NCBI GenBank assembly: GCA_944323335.1
Contig: CALUSB010000019.1
Coordinates: 1-33,027 of the forward strand
Reading direction: 5' to 3'
Source of the DNA: Candidatus Gastranaerophilales bacterium
Lineage (GTDB): Bacteria; Cyanobacteriota; Vampirovibrionia; Gastranaerophilales; Gastranaerophilaceae
DNA: 33,027 bases
The notes beneath the pieces are model-generated. The model was not told where the DNA came from and did no database searches. It saw nothing but the letters and a program-made list of their open reading frames with translations. Both the position numbers and the translations under genes were made by a program. This document shows positions 12,755 through 22,691 of this stretch, one piece after another (position 1 is the stretch's first letter; every line of letters begins with the position of its first letter).

Positions 12755-13795
12755 ATGATAAAAGCAGCAATAATAGGAGCAACGGGATACTCAGGAGCGG
12801 TATTGGCAGGAATATTGTCTTCTCATAGCGATGTTGAGATTGTTTCTCTTACAAGTAAATCATACACGGGTGAAAAATTTAGTGATATTTATAAAAACTT
12901 CAAAGGTATTTTAGATGTTGAGCTTGAGGAGCAGAATGTATTAAAAATTTCAAAAAAAGCTGATGTTATCTTTCTTGCCTTGCCCCATGGGATAGCATCC
13001 GGCGAAATAAATGAGGAAGTCCTATCAAATACAAAAGTAATAGACCTTGGAGCGGACTTTAGATTAAAAGAAAAAGACGTTTATGAAACTTGGTACAAAA
13101 CTCAACATCTGGGTGCAGACTTGCTAAATAAAGCGGTATACGGGCTTTGTGAGTGGGAAAGAGAAAAAATAAAAAATGCAAATCTTGTTGCAAACCCCGG
13201 CTGCTACGCTACTGCTTCAATTTTAACCGTTGCTCCGCTTTTAAAAGAGGGTGTTATTGATGCTAATGATATTATAATTGACGCTAAATCAGGTGTTTCA
13301 GGTGCAGGCAGAAGTTTGGATATAGGTGTTCATTACTGTGAGTGCTCTGAATCAATCAAAGCTTACAAGGTTGCATCTCACAGACATACGCCTGAAATTG
13401 AGCAGGAGTTGTCTTTTATTTCAAACAAAAATGCTCTTATTAACTTTACTCCTCACCTAATCCCGATGAAAAGAGGAATACTGGTAAGCGCTTACTTAAA
13501 ACCGCTTGTTGATATTTCATTAGACGAAATTAAAAACATTTATAAAAAATACTATCAAAATGAGCATTTTATAAGACTCCTGGATGGCCTGGAAGTTCCT
13601 GAAACCCGATGGACAAAAGGCTCTAACTTCTGCGATATTAATGTCTTTAAAGATGACAGAACAGGCAAAATAATAGCATTCGGCGCTATAGATAACCTTG
13701 TAAAAGGCGCATCGGGTCAAGCGGTGCAGAATATGAACATTATGTTTAACATAGATGAGAAAAAATCACTGGAAAATGTTGCAGTATTTCCTTAA
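12755..13795 (+). CDS. argC: N-acetyl-gamma-glutamyl-phosphate reductase
   Basis: The 346-aa enzyme catalyses the NADPH-dependent third step of arginine synthesis, making N-acetylglutamate semialdehyde. The dinucleotide-binding loop GATGYSGA is at residues 9-16. The catalytic Cys lies in NPGCYAT (about residue 149), and SHRHTPEI carries the active-site His. Length is normal for the family. It is the first structural gene behind the attenuator, 18 nt past the terminator T-run, with AAGG upstream of ATG 12755. argJ follows after 9 nt. Confidence 0.97.
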   Translation: MIKAAIIGATGYSGAVLAGILSSHSDVEIVSLTSKSYTGEKFSDIYKNFKGILDVELEEQNVLKISKKADVIFLALPHGIASGEINEEVLSNTKVIDLGADFRLKEKDVYETWYKTQHLGADLLNKAVYGLCEWEREKIKNANLVANPGCYATASILTVAPLLKEGVIDANDIIIDAKSGVSGAGRSLDIGVHYCECSESIKAYKVASHRHTPEIEQELSFISNKNALINFTPHLIPMKRGILVSAYLKPLVDISLDEIKNIYKKYYQNEHFIRLLDGLEVPETRWTKGSNFCDINVFKDDRTGKIIAFGAIDNLVKGASGQAVQNMNIMFNIDEKKSLENVAVFP

Positions 13796-13804
13796 GGAGA
13801 AGAA

Positions 13805-15049
13805 ATGACAGAAACAATGACAAAATTTAATAAAATAAACGGGGCAATAATTGCTCCGCAAGGTTTTGAAGCCGCAGGAATAAGAACGGGTGTAAAAAGA
13901 AGAAGAAAAGACCTTGCTATTATCTATACCAAAAAACCCGCCGTTGCAGCCGGTGTTTACACGACTAATGTTGTAAAAGCAGCCCCTTTGCTTGTGACAA
14001 AAGACATTGTAGAGAAAGCAACACCCATTAATGCGGTTATTATAAACAGCGGTAACGCTAACGCCTGCACGGGTGCTCAAGGTCTGACAAACGCTTGGGA
14101 AATGGTTGAAAAAACTCAAAAAGTTTTAAATCTTCCTGCAAGAAGTGTTCTTGTAGCTTCAACAGGCGTTATAGGCGTTCAGCTTCAGATGGATAAAATC
14201 CTTGACGGTATAGAAGAAATTGTTACTCAGCTCGGTACTTGTGAGCAGTCTGCGCTAAATGCTGCCGAGGGAATTATGACAACAGATACTTTTGTAAAAG
14301 GCGTGGCTTATGAGTTTGAAATAAGCGGTAAAACCGTTAAAATCGGCGCAATTGCAAAGGGTTCAGGCATGATTCATCCAAACATGGGCACAATGCTTGG
14401 TTTTGTTACAACAGATGCGGTTATATCAAAAGAACTTTTGCAAAAAGCGCTCAGCGAAAGCACTAAAAACACCTATAATATGATATCTGTTGACGGTGAC
14501 ACTTCAACAAATGACATGGTTGTGGTTCTGGCTAACGGATGTGCGCAAAATAAACCTATTGAGTCTGAGGATTCATCAGACTATAAAACTTTTGCACAAG
14601 CCCTTGATATGGTTAACAAGCACCTTGCAAAACAGATTGTACTTGACGGTGAGGGTGCTACGAAATTTCTTGAAGTAAATATCAAAGGCGCTAAAGATGA
14701 AAAATCTGCTAAAATCCTTGCAAAATCAGTTATTACTTCAAATCTTGTAAAAACTGCATTTTTCGGCGAAGATGCAAACTGGGGCAGAATACTTGCAGCT
14801 CTTGGCTATAGCGGTGTTGAGTTTAATCCTGAGGGAGTTTCTATAGAATTTTTTGCTCAGGATAAAACCTTGTTGCTTATGAAAGACGGCACACCTCTTG
14901 AGTTTGATGAAGATGAAGCCCATGAGCTTTTAAAAAACAAAGAAATAACCATAAATGTTTACATGTCTGACGGCGAGAGCACAGCAAGTGCTTGGGGTTG
15001 TGATTTAAGTTACGAATACGTCAGAATTAACGGCGAGTATAGAACATAG
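13805..15049 (+). CDS. argJ: Ornithine acetyltransferase / N-acetylglutamate synthase
   Basis: The 414-aa enzyme transfers the acetyl group from N-acetylornithine to glutamate, so the acetylated pathway recycles and a separate argE is not needed. ArgJ is made as one chain that cuts itself before a catalytic Thr. The site here is KGSGMIHPNMGTMLGF, with T196 as nucleophile and Gly, not the usual Ala, just before it. Whether it is mono- or bifunctional cannot be read from sequence, but no argA is in the operon. AAGGAGAAG precedes the ATG. Confidence 0.97.
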   Translation: MTETMTKFNKINGAIIAPQGFEAAGIRTGVKRRRKDLAIIYTKKPAVAAGVYTTNVVKAAPLLVTKDIVEKATPINAVIINSGNANACTGAQGLTNAWEMVEKTQKVLNLPARSVLVASTGVIGVQLQMDKILDGIEEIVTQLGTCEQSALNAAEGIMTTDTFVKGVAYEFEISGKTVKIGAIAKGSGMIHPNMGTMLGFVTTDAVISKELLQKALSESTKNTYNMISVDGDTSTNDMVVVLANGCAQNKPIESEDSSDYKTFAQALDMVNKHLAKQIVLDGEGATKFLEVNIKGAKDEKSAKILAKSVITSNLVKTAFFGEDANWGRILAALGYSGVEFNPEGVSIEFFAQDKTLLLMKDGTPLEFDEDEAHELLKNKEITINVYMSDGESTASAWGCDLSYEYVRINGEYRT

Positions 15050-15059
15050 AGAGGGAATA

Positions 15060-15920
15060 ATGAAAGAGTTTGTACAAAAAGTAAGAATTTTAACCGAGTC
15101 GCTTCCTTATATTAAGGAATTTGCAAATAAAACGGTCGTTATAAAATACGGCGGTGAGGCGCTTAAAGACGAAGTTGTTTCAAAAACCATAATAGAAGAC
15201 ATTGCCCTTATGAAATATATTGGAATAAAACCCGTAATAGTTCACGGCGGCGGTGTTGAGATAACTGAGCTTTTAAATAAAATGAATGTAAAAACCGAGT
15301 TTGTAGGCGGTTTAAGAAAAACAGACAAACAAACCTCGCAAGCTGTCGAGATGGTTCTGGGTGCAAAAATAAATAAAAAAATCGTGCACGACATTCAAAC
15401 CCATGGCGTTGAGGCAGTCGGTATTTGCGGTTGTGATGCTAATTTATTTGAAGTGCAAAAGATTTTTCCAAACGGCGAGGACTTAGGTTTTATCGGCGAA
15501 GTTAAAAAAGTAAACGAAAAACTTTTAAATATCTTAATTGATAACTCATATATCCCTGTCATTGCACCTGTTTCAAGGGATGTTGAGGGCAATATTTATA
15601 ACATAAACGCTGATTACGCCGCTTTAGCTGTTGCCTGTGCTCTTAAGGCTCAAAAGCTTGTATTTTTAACGGATATTGAGGGTGTTATGCGTGACAGATT
15701 TGACCCGACATCTGTTATATCAACTCTAAAAATAGGCGAGATTGATAAATACATCGCAGATAAAGTAATTGAGGGCGGTATGATACCTAAAGTCCAAAGC
15801 TGCAAATACGCTATTGAAAACGGCGTTAACACTGTTCATATATTAGACGGCAGACTGGAACATTCTCTTTTACTTGAAATATTCACTCATCATGGAATAG
15901 GAACAATGGTGGAAAAATAA
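15060..15920 (+). CDS. argB: Acetylglutamate kinase
   Basis: The 286-aa amino-acid-kinase-family enzyme phosphorylates N-acetylglutamate. Motifs are VIKYGGEAL near residue 28, HGGG in VIVHGGGVEI, and NINADYAA near the substrate site. The N-terminal extension (about 1-24, ahead of the first strand) forms the helix found in hexameric, arginine-inhibited kinases, so feedback inhibition is likely. The same type binds PII in cyanobacteria. Its stop overlaps the start of argD (TAATG). Confidence 0.97.
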   Translation: MKEFVQKVRILTESLPYIKEFANKTVVIKYGGEALKDEVVSKTIIEDIALMKYIGIKPVIVHGGGVEITELLNKMNVKTEFVGGLRKTDKQTSQAVEMVLGAKINKKIVHDIQTHGVEAVGICGCDANLFEVQKIFPNGEDLGFIGEVKKVNEKLLNILIDNSYIPVIAPVSRDVEGNIYNINADYAALAVACALKAQKLVFLTDIEGVMRDRFDPTSVISTLKIGEIDKYIADKVIEGGMIPKVQSCKYAIENGVNTVHILDGRLEHSLLLEIFTHHGIGTMVEK

Positions 15921-17095
15921 TGAAAAATAACTGTTTAATGAATACATATTCAAGATTTGACGTGGTTTTTGACCATGGTGAAAATTGCTATTTGTACGAT
16001 ACAAATAACAAAAAATATATTGACTTTGTCGGCGGTATAGCGGTTAATTCACTTGGTTACAGTTCTGATAAGCTAAAAAAAGCTATCGCAAATCAAGCCG
16101 ATAAAATGCTTCATTGTTCAAATCTTTACTATAATGAGCCTCAAATTGAGCTTGCGCAAAAACTCTGTGACAACAGCTGCTTTGATAAAGCTTTCTTTTG
16201 TAACAGTGGTGCTGAAGCAAACGAGGCGGCGCTTAAACTTGCAAAAATTTACGCCAAGAAAAATAAAAGCAAAGACTGCTTTGAAATAATTGCTTTTAAA
16301 AATTCCTTTCACGGCAGAACAACAGGCGCTCTGAGCCTAACGGGGCAAGATAAATATCAAAAAAACTTCACCCCGCTTATGGATGGGGTAAAATTTGCAA
16401 CCTATAATGATATAGATTCTCTTAAAAATCTTGTAAGCAAAAACACTTGCGCTATTGTGCTTGAGCCGATTCAGGGCGAGGGTGGTATAATCCCTGCCGA
16501 TATTGAATTTTTAAAAGAAGTAAGAAATATATGCGATAAAAATGATATAGCTCTTATTTTTGATGAAGTTCAATGCGGCATAGGCAGATGCGGTAAGCTT
16601 TTTACTCATCAGGTGTATGGAGTTAACCCTGATATTATTGTTCTTGCTAAAGCATTAGCCGGCGGTGTACCCATAGGCGCTATGCTTGCGGTGGAAAAAT
16701 TTGCCCTTGCTTTTGAGCCGGGCGACCATGCCAGTACTTTTGGCGGAAATCCCCTTGCTTGTGCTGCTGCAAATGTTGTAATTGATGAGATATTAAACTC
16801 TGATATTCTTGAAAATGTTAAAAATATGAGTGCTTATTTTGTTGAAAAAATGAACGCACTAAAGAATAAATACAATTTTATTAAAGATGTCAGAGGCCTT
16901 GGCTTAATGCTTGGTATGGAAGTTGGTATTTTACCTAAAGATATTGTGTCTTTGGCTTATAAAGAGGGGCTTTTGCTATTATCTGCAGGAGCTAATGTCG
17001 TGCGATTTGTGCCCCCGCTTGTGATTGATAAAGTCACGACAGATGAGGGCTTTAAGATTTTGGATAAGGTTTTAGAAAATATAAAAGGAGAATAA
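15920..17095 (+). CDS. argD: Acetylornithine aminotransferase
   Basis: The 391-aa class III PLP aminotransferase converts N-acetylglutamate semialdehyde to N-acetylornithine. Visible motifs are [30 protein letters not shown], the cofactor-contacting [11 protein letters not shown], and the PLP lysine in [13 protein letters not shown]. Length is typical. Translation is coupled to argB through the one-base overlap, and argG starts 1 nt after its stop. Confidence 0.97.
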   Translation: MKNNCLMNTYSRFDVVFDHGENCYLYDTNNKKYIDFVGGIAVNSLGYSSDKLKKAIANQADKMLHCSNLYYNEPQIELAQKLCDNSCFDKAFFCNSGAEANEAALKLAKIYAKKNKSKDCFEIIAFKNSFHGRTTGALSLTGQDKYQKNFTPLMDGVKFATYNDIDSLKNLVSKNTCAIVLEPIQGEGGIIPADIEFLKEVRNICDKNDIALIFDEVQCGIGRCGKLFTHQVYGVNPDIIVLAKALAGGVPIGAMLAVEKFALAFEPGDHASTFGGNPLACAAANVVIDEILNSDILENVKNMSAYFVEKMNALKNKYNFIKDVRGLGLMLGMEVGILPKDIVSLAYKEGLLLLSAGANVVRFVPPLVIDKVTTDEGFKILDKVLENIKGE

Positions 17096-17096
17096 T

Positions 17097-18308
17097 ATGA
17101 AAGAAAAAGTTATCTTAGCATACTCGGGCGGTCTTGATACTACGGTTTTAATTCCCTGGTTAAAAGAAACATATGACTACGACATTATCGCAGTTTGTAT
17201 TGATGTAGGACAAGGCAAAGAAACGGACGGACTTGAGCAAAAAGCTCTAAAAACAGGCGCTTCAAAGTTTTATTTGCTTGATGTAACGGAAGAATTTTTA
17301 ACTCAATACGCTTGGCCTACCCTAAAAGCAGGTGCGGTGTATGAGAGCAAATATTTGCTCGGTACATCAATAGCAAGACCAATAATCGGAAAATGTCTTG
17401 TAGATATTGCAAAAAAAGAGGGCGCGGTTGCAATTTGTCACGGTGCAACTGGCAAGGGAAATGACCAAGTCAGATTTGAACTTGCTATAAAAGCTCTTGC
17501 TCCCGAGCTTAAAATTATTGCTCCTTGGAGAATATGGGATATTCAATCAAGAGAAGATGAAATCAAATACCTTGAAGACAGAGGCATTGAAGTACCCATG
17601 AAAAAAGATGACTCTTACTCAAGGGATAAAAACCTCTGGCACTTAAGCCATGAGGGTTTAGAGCTTGAAGACCCCGCACTTGAGCCTAATTTTGACAAAC
17701 TTCTTCAAATGTCTGTTACACCTGAGAAAGCTCCTGATAAAGACACATATGTTGAAATAGAATTTGAAAAAGGTGTTCCTGTGGCAATTGACGGTAAAAA
17801 AATGAGTGCAAAAGATTTGCTTGCAGAGGCAAATAAGCTTGCAGGCGAAAACGGTATCGGTATAGCAGACATTGTAGAGAACAGACTTGTCGGTATGAAA
17901 TCAAGAGGAGTTTATGAAACCCCCGGCGGTACGCTTTTATACCAAGCACATGAATACCTTGAGCACTTGTGTCTGGATAGGGATACTTATCAATACAAAC
18001 TAAATGTTGCAAACGAGTTTGCAAAACTTGTATACAACGGTCTTTGGTTTTCTCCCCTGCGCAAGGCGCTGAGTGCTTTTGTTGATGAAACTCAAAAAAC
18101 AGTTACGGGCAAAGTAAAACTAAAACTTTATAAAGGCAATATAATCTATGCCGGCGCAACTTCTGAGTATTCTCTTTATTGTGAATCTCTTGCAAGCTTT
18201 ACAACAGGGGATTTATACAACCATAAAGACGCAGAAGGCTTCATCAACCTGTTTGGCTTACCCCTAAAAGTCGGTGCTATGCTTCTTGGAGATAAAATAA
18301 ATGGCTAA
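17097..18308 (+). CDS. argG: Argininosuccinate synthase
   Basis: The 403-aa ATP-dependent ligase joins citrulline and aspartate. The PP-loop AYSGGLDT (8-15) and [13 protein letters not shown] are diagnostic. AAAGGAGAA precedes the ATG. The last 8 nt overlap argH, as is common in coupled argGH pairs. Confidence 0.98.
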   Translation: MKEKVILAYSGGLDTTVLIPWLKETYDYDIIAVCIDVGQGKETDGLEQKALKTGASKFYLLDVTEEFLTQYAWPTLKAGAVYESKYLLGTSIARPIIGKCLVDIAKKEGAVAICHGATGKGNDQVRFELAIKALAPELKIIAPWRIWDIQSREDEIKYLEDRGIEVPMKKDDSYSRDKNLWHLSHEGLELEDPALEPNFDKLLQMSVTPEKAPDKDTYVEIEFEKGVPVAIDGKKMSAKDLLAEANKLAGENGIGIADIVENRLVGMKSRGVYETPGGTLLYQAHEYLEHLCLDRDTYQYKLNVANEFAKLVYNGLWFSPLRKALSAFVDETQKTVTGKVKLKLYKGNIIYAGATSEYSLYCESLASFTTGDLYNHKDAEGFINLFGLPLKVGAMLLGDKING

Positions 18309-19695
18309 TGATAAACTCTGGGGCGGCAGATTTTGTGTTCAAACAGATAATCTTACGGATGATTTTAATTCATCCGTAAGGTTTGATAAAAGGCTTTATA
18401 AGCAAGATATCAAAGGTTCTGTTGCCCATGTAAAAATGCTTGCAAAGCAAGGTATTATATCAAATGATGATGCGCTAAAAATTAAAGACGGATTAGAAAA
18501 AATCCTGCTTGAAATTGAATCCGGTGAGTTTGAATTTGATGTAGCACTTGAAGATGTTCATATGAATATTGAAAAGCGCTTAATCGAGCTTATTGGTGAA
18601 GCCGGAAAAAGACTTCACAGTGCAAGGAGCAGAAATGACCAAGTTGCCCTTGATACTAAAATGTACACAAAAGAGGAAATACTAAACATAAAAAATCTTC
18701 TGCTTGAGCTTTTGGAGGCGATTTTAGCCAAGGCAAAAGAAAATATCAATACTATTATGCCCGGCTTTACTCATATGCAAAAGGCTCAACCTGTTACTTT
18801 TGCTCATCATCTTTGTGCTTATTTTGAAATGTTTAAAAGAGATATTTCGCGTCTTGATGATGCCCACAAGAGAATGAACACCTCTCCTTTGGGCGCGTGC
18901 GCTTTAGCAGGTACTACGTATAATATCGACAGATATTATACATCAGAGCTTTTGGGTTTTGATTCACCTATGCTAAATTCAATTGATGCTGTGTCGGATA
19001 GAGATTTTGCAATTGAAACAATAAGCTGCATTTCTTTTGTTATGTTGCATTTAAGCCGCTTTTGCGAAGAGATTATTATGTGGTGCTCAAAAGAATATGA
19101 CTTTATCGAGCTTGATGACGCGTATTCAACGGGCTCAAGCATTATGCCTCAGAAGAAAAACCCCGACATTGCTGAGCTTGTAAGGGGTAAATGCGGCAGG
19201 GTGTATGGGGATTTGATGTCAATTTTAACCGTTATGAAATCTCTTCCGCTTGCCTATAACAAGGATATGCAGGAAGATAAAGAACCCCTGTTTGACTCGA
19301 TTGACACTGTTAAAATGTGCCTTAATATTTTTACAAAGATGTTCTCAACTTCCAAAGTTAACAAGGATAATATGTACAAATCCGCAAAAACAGGCTTTTT
19401 AAACGCTACAGATGTTGCAGATTACCTTGTTAAAAAAGGTCTTGCCTTCAGAGATACTCATAAAATCGCAGGTGAGCTTGTATATTACTGTATTGAAAAC
19501 TCAAAGTGCCTTGAAGAGCTTAGCTTAGATGAGTTTAAAAAATTCTGCGAGCTTTTTGATGAGGATATTTATGAGGCAATTTCTCTTAAGACCTGTGTAG
19601 AAAAGAGAACTTCAACAGGTGCACCCTCGCCTTGTGCTATGAGTGAAGTGATTAAAACATATGAAAAATATATTTTAGAGCAGAAAAAGGAGTAA
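18301..19695 (+). CDS. argH: Argininosuccinate lyase
   Basis: The 464-aa fumarase/aspartase-superfamily enzyme splits argininosuccinate to arginine and fumarate. It shows LWGGRF at the N-terminus, [19 protein letters not shown]-like [13 protein letters not shown], and the family signature [13 protein letters not shown] carrying the catalytic Ser. Length is typical. argF starts after 2 nt. Confidence 0.98.
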   Translation: MANDKLWGGRFCVQTDNLTDDFNSSVRFDKRLYKQDIKGSVAHVKMLAKQGIISNDDALKIKDGLEKILLEIESGEFEFDVALEDVHMNIEKRLIELIGEAGKRLHSARSRNDQVALDTKMYTKEEILNIKNLLLELLEAILAKAKENINTIMPGFTHMQKAQPVTFAHHLCAYFEMFKRDISRLDDAHKRMNTSPLGACALAGTTYNIDRYYTSELLGFDSPMLNSIDAVSDRDFAIETISCISFVMLHLSRFCEEIIMWCSKEYDFIELDDAYSTGSSIMPQKKNPDIAELVRGKCGRVYGDLMSILTVMKSLPLAYNKDMQEDKEPLFDSIDTVKMCLNIFTKMFSTSKVNKDNMYKSAKTGFLNATDVADYLVKKGLAFRDTHKIAGELVYYCIENSKCLEELSLDEFKKFCELFDEDIYEAISLKTCVEKRTSTGAPSPCAMSEVIKTYEKYILEQKKE

Positions 19696-19697
19696 AA

Positions 19698-20624
19698 ATG
19701 AACTTAAAAGGAAGAGATTTTATATCGTTGATGGACTTTAGTACTCAAGAACTTGGTTATCTTCTTGATTTGGCATCAGAAATTAAAGCAAAGACAAAAA
19801 GCGGAGTTTTAGAGCCTCTTTTAAAAGACAAAAATCTTGTTTTAATATTTTCTAAACCCTCTCTAAGAACAAGAGTCAGCTTCGAAACAGGCATAAGACA
19901 GCTTGGCGGAAACTCTCTTACCCTTAAGCAGGATGAAATAAATCTTGGTGTCAGAGAAACAATAGCAGACACTGCAAGGGTTTTATCAAGATACGCAGAT
20001 TGCGTTATGATAAGAACTTTTGCCCACAGTGACGTTGAAGAGTTTGCAAAATATGCAAGTGTCCCTACGATTAACGGTCTTACTGATGATTCTCACCCGT
20101 GCCAGATTATGGCTGATTTGTTGACTATTAAAGAGCATTTTAAAAAACTTAAAGGGCTAAAGCTTGTGTACTCGGGTGATGGCAACAATGTTGCAAACAG
20201 TCTTTTGGTTGGTTGTGCTCTTATGGGTTTAGATGTAACCATAGCTTGCCCTAAGGGGTATGAGCCAATGGAAAAATATGTTGAGTTTGCAAAAAATGCG
20301 GCACTAAAAACAGGTTCAAAAGTATCAATTGAACATGACCCTAAAAAAGCCGTAGAAGGTGCAAATATTATCTATACGGATGTTTGGGCAAGTATGGGGC
20401 AAGAAAGTGAAGCAAGCATAAGAAAAGAGATTTTTAAATCTTATCAGGTAAATGATGAGTTGTGCTCTTGCGCTAGCGATGATGTTATTGTGCTTCACTG
20501 CTTACCTGCACACAGAGAGGAAGAAATCACTCACAGTGTGCTTGAGAAAAACGCAGAAGTTATTTTTGAGCAGGCAGAAAACAGAATGCATGCTCAAAAA
20601 GCAATTATGGCGGCTATTGTTTAA
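19698..20624 (+). CDS. argF: Ornithine carbamoyltransferase
   Basis: The 308-aa enzyme makes citrulline from ornithine and carbamoyl phosphate. The carbamoyl-phosphate loop reads FSKPSLRTRVSFETG (S55-R59; the usual STRTR has Leu at the second position). HSDVEE-type contacts, DDSHPCQIMAD and HCLPAHR (catalytic Cys) are present. It is the last gene of the arginine operon, and the 5' arm of the operon terminator overlaps its last codons. Confidence 0.97.
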   Translation: MNLKGRDFISLMDFSTQELGYLLDLASEIKAKTKSGVLEPLLKDKNLVLIFSKPSLRTRVSFETGIRQLGGNSLTLKQDEINLGVRETIADTARVLSRYADCVMIRTFAHSDVEEFAKYASVPTINGLTDDSHPCQIMADLLTIKEHFKKLKGLKLVYSGDGNNVANSLLVGCALMGLDVTIACPKGYEPMEKYVEFAKNAALKTGSKVSIEHDPKKAVEGANIIYTDVWASMGQESEASIRKEIFKSYQVNDELCSCASDDVIVLHCLPAHREEEITHSVLEKNAEVIFEQAENRMHAQKAIMAAIV

Positions 20625-20635
20625 TAGCCGCTTTT
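20610..20635 (+). terminator. Rho-independent terminator of the arginine operon
   Basis: GCGGCTATT (20610-20618) pairs with AATAGCCGC (20623-20631) around GTTT, followed by TTTT. It overlaps the argF stop codon. Confidence 0.85.
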
Positions 20636-20639
20636 AACT

Positions 20640-21014
20640 TTATTTGCAAGCTATAACTTCAACCTCAACTAAGGCATCTTTTGGTAATTGTGCTGCTGCA
20701 ACACAAGAGCGAGCGGGTCTTGAGGTAAAATATTTTCCGTAAATTTCATTAAATTTTTGAAAATCACCCATGTTTTTTAGAAAACAAGTGGTTTTAACAA
20801 CATCTTCAAAGTCAAATCCTGCTTCATTTAGAACAGCTTTTAAGTTTTTCATAACTCTTTGAGTTTGCTCTTCAATGTCCCCGCCGATAAATTCATTATT
20901 CTCAGGGTTAATTGCAATTTGACCAGAGGTATATAAAGTGTTTTTGCAAAGATACGCCTGAGAATATGGCCCTATCGCATCGGGTGCGTTTTTTGTATAG
21001 ATAATTTTATTCAT
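20640..21014 (-). CDS. ridA: RidA family reactive intermediate (enamine/imine) deaminase
   Basis: The 124-aa trimeric protein hydrolyses the reactive 2-aminoacrylate and 2-aminocrotonate enamines released by PLP dehydratases. GPYSQA near the N-terminus, the SGQI strand, and the conserved Arg in RPARSCVAAAQLPKDALVEVE (which binds the substrate carboxylate) identify it. It lies 9 nt downstream of the threonine ammonia-lyase gene, the very enzyme whose product it detoxifies, so the two form a functional operon. Confidence 0.95.
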   Translation of the reverse strand: MNKIIYTKNAPDAIGPYSQAYLCKNTLYTSGQIAINPENNEFIGGDIEEQTQRVMKNLKAVLNEAGFDFEDVVKTTCFLKNMGDFQKFNEIYGKYFTSRPARSCVAAAQLPKDALVEVEVIACK

Positions 21015-21023
21015 TTTTTCTCC

Positions 21024-22226
21024 TTAAAAGCTTGAAGATATTTTGTAGCCTTTTTCTATGAATGTTTTTTTAATTTCTTCAAGGTGCTGAGCGTTTTTGG
21101 TTTCAAGGGTAACGCTCAGGTAGCATTCGTTAATCTCCATACCTTTTCCGCCTTGGTTGTGCCTTACTCTTACAACATTTGCACCTGATTGAGCAATAAT
21201 TGTCGAAACATCCCTTAATTGCCCCGGTTTATCCAAAAGTTCGACAGTTAAGTCGCTTAGCCGGCCCTCTTTCATAAGGCCTCTGTTAATGACACGCGAT
21301 AAGATGTTTACATCAATATTGCCGCCCGATACAAGGCAGACAGTTTTTTTGTTTTCGATAGGTAATTTATCAAACATAGCAGCTGCAACACTTAGTGCAC
21401 CTGCGCCCTCTGCTATGAGTTTTTGTTTTTCAATAAGTGATAAAACAGCACTTGCAATTTCATCTTCGCTTACGGTTACTATGTCATCCACGTATTTTTC
21501 GCATATTTCAAAAGTATGTTCGCCGGGGAGTTTTACTGCCGTACCGTCTGCAAAGGTTGATACTGTAGCAAGCTCAAGTCTTTCATGTTTTAAGTGAGAT
21601 TCAAACATACTCGGAGCGCCTGATGCTTGAACGCCATAGACTTTGCACTTGGGGTTAAGCATTTTAATAGTGTATGCTACGCCTGAAATCAAGCCGCCTC
21701 CGCCTATAGGAACAATAATCGCTTCCATATCGCTCAATTGTTCCATAAGTTCAAGTGCTATTGTGCCTTGTCCTGCTATAACATCTATATCATCAAAGGG
21801 GTGAATAAACTCGCCCTGTGTTTCTTTTTGATATTTAATGGCTTCATTGTACGCATCGTCATACACGCCGTCTATGAGCATAATTTTTGCGCCGTACTTT
21901 CTTGTAGCTTCAATTTTTGAAATAGGTGCGGTGCTGGGGATAAAAATGGCTGATTCAATGCCGTTTTTTTGAGCACTTAATGCTACACCCTGAGCGTGAT
22001 TACCTGCTGAGCAGGCTATAATCCCGCGCTTTTTTTGTTCGTCACTTAGTCTTGAGATTTTATAATAAGCGCCCCTTACCTTAAAAGAGCCTGTAGTTTG
22101 CAGGTTTTCCGCTTTAAGGTAAATGTTTGTTTTATCGTTAAGTGATGGTGCGAAGATTAAATCCGTTTTTCTTATGTTGTCTTTTAAAACTCTTGCCGCG
22201 TCGTATACTTTATCAAGTGTAAGCAT
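21024..22226 (-). CDS. ilvA: Threonine ammonia-lyase with C-terminal ACT domain
   Basis: The 400-aa PLP fold-type II enzyme deaminates threonine to 2-oxobutyrate. The PLP lysine is K49 in TTGSFKVRGA, and the phosphate loop is GGGGLISG. Residues about 325-400 form a single ACT domain (LTVELLDKPGQLRDVSTIIAQ). This matches the shorter IlvA/TdcB form of about 400 residues, not the 500-residue enzyme with two ACT-like repeats. It may serve isoleucine synthesis or threonine catabolism. GAGAGG precedes the ATG, and a minus-strand TATACT lies at 22248-22253. Confidence 0.93.
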   Translation of the reverse strand: MLTLDKVYDAARVLKDNIRKTDLIFAPSLNDKTNIYLKAENLQTTGSFKVRGAYYKISRLSDEQKKRGIIACSAGNHAQGVALSAQKNGIESAIFIPSTAPISKIEATRKYGAKIMLIDGVYDDAYNEAIKYQKETQGEFIHPFDDIDVIAGQGTIALELMEQLSDMEAIIVPIGGGGLISGVAYTIKMLNPKCKVYGVQASGAPSMFESHLKHERLELATVSTFADGTAVKLPGEHTFEICEKYVDDIVTVSEDEIASAVLSLIEKQKLIAEGAGALSVAAAMFDKLPIENKKTVCLVSGGNIDVNILSRVINRGLMKEGRLSDLTVELLDKPGQLRDVSTIIAQSGANVVRVRHNQGGKGMEINECYLSVTLETKNAQHLEEIKKTFIEKGYKISSSF

Positions 22227-22282
22227 ATTTCATCCTCTCTCTTGATAAGTATAGCACTAATGAGAGCTAGTGAAAAGTTAAT

Positions 22283-22627
22283 TTAGGCGCTAAATTCAAT
22301 TGAGCTTATAAGAGCGCCCAGGAATGATATTATAATTGAGCCTAAAAATGCGCTTAAAAAACCGTCAACTTCAAAACCGGGAGCAACTTTTGCCAAAAGA
22401 AGCAACAGTAGCGCGTTTATAACAAATATAAACAATCCCAAGGTCAGGAAATTTATAGGCAGGGTTAAAATTACTACTAATGGTTTTATAAATATATTTA
22501 TAAGTGCCATTATTACAACAACAAGAAGTGCGCTTTTAAAACCGTCAACTTCAATACCGGGGACAAGCCAAGCAGTAAACATAATAGTTAGAGCAAAAAG
22601 CACCCATTTAACAATAAGCAGTATCAT
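22283..22627 (-). CDS. YvlD-like small membrane protein (phage holin family 4 / DUF360 type)
   Basis: The 114-aa, very hydrophobic protein has about four transmembrane segments. It contains the internal repeat typical of the family, in which VPGIEVDGFKSALLVVVIMALIN is echoed by APGFEVDGFLSAFLGSIIISFLG. The PGFEVDGF motif is diagnostic. Function is unknown; despite the family name there is no sign of phage here. AAGGAGA precedes the ATG. Confidence 0.85.
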   Translation of the reverse strand: MILLIVKWVLFALTIMFTAWLVPGIEVDGFKSALLVVVIMALINIFIKPLVVILTLPINFLTLGLFIFVINALLLLLLAKVAPGFEVDGFLSAFLGSIIISFLGALISSIEFSA

Positions 22628-22691
22628 ATAAATCTCCTTTGTTCTACTGCATATAGTATATTAGATATTTCTGCCGACATCATTGCAGTAT

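Noticed and set aside
13766-14119. Minus-strand frame over the argC-argJ junction
   Set aside because: Both arg genes are certain and co-directional. This frame is a shadow rich in Cys/Phe/Tyr from antisense reading.
22283-22627. Holin family name as evidence of a prophage
   Set aside because: The YvlD/holin-4 family is widespread in chromosomes, and no other phage gene is nearby.
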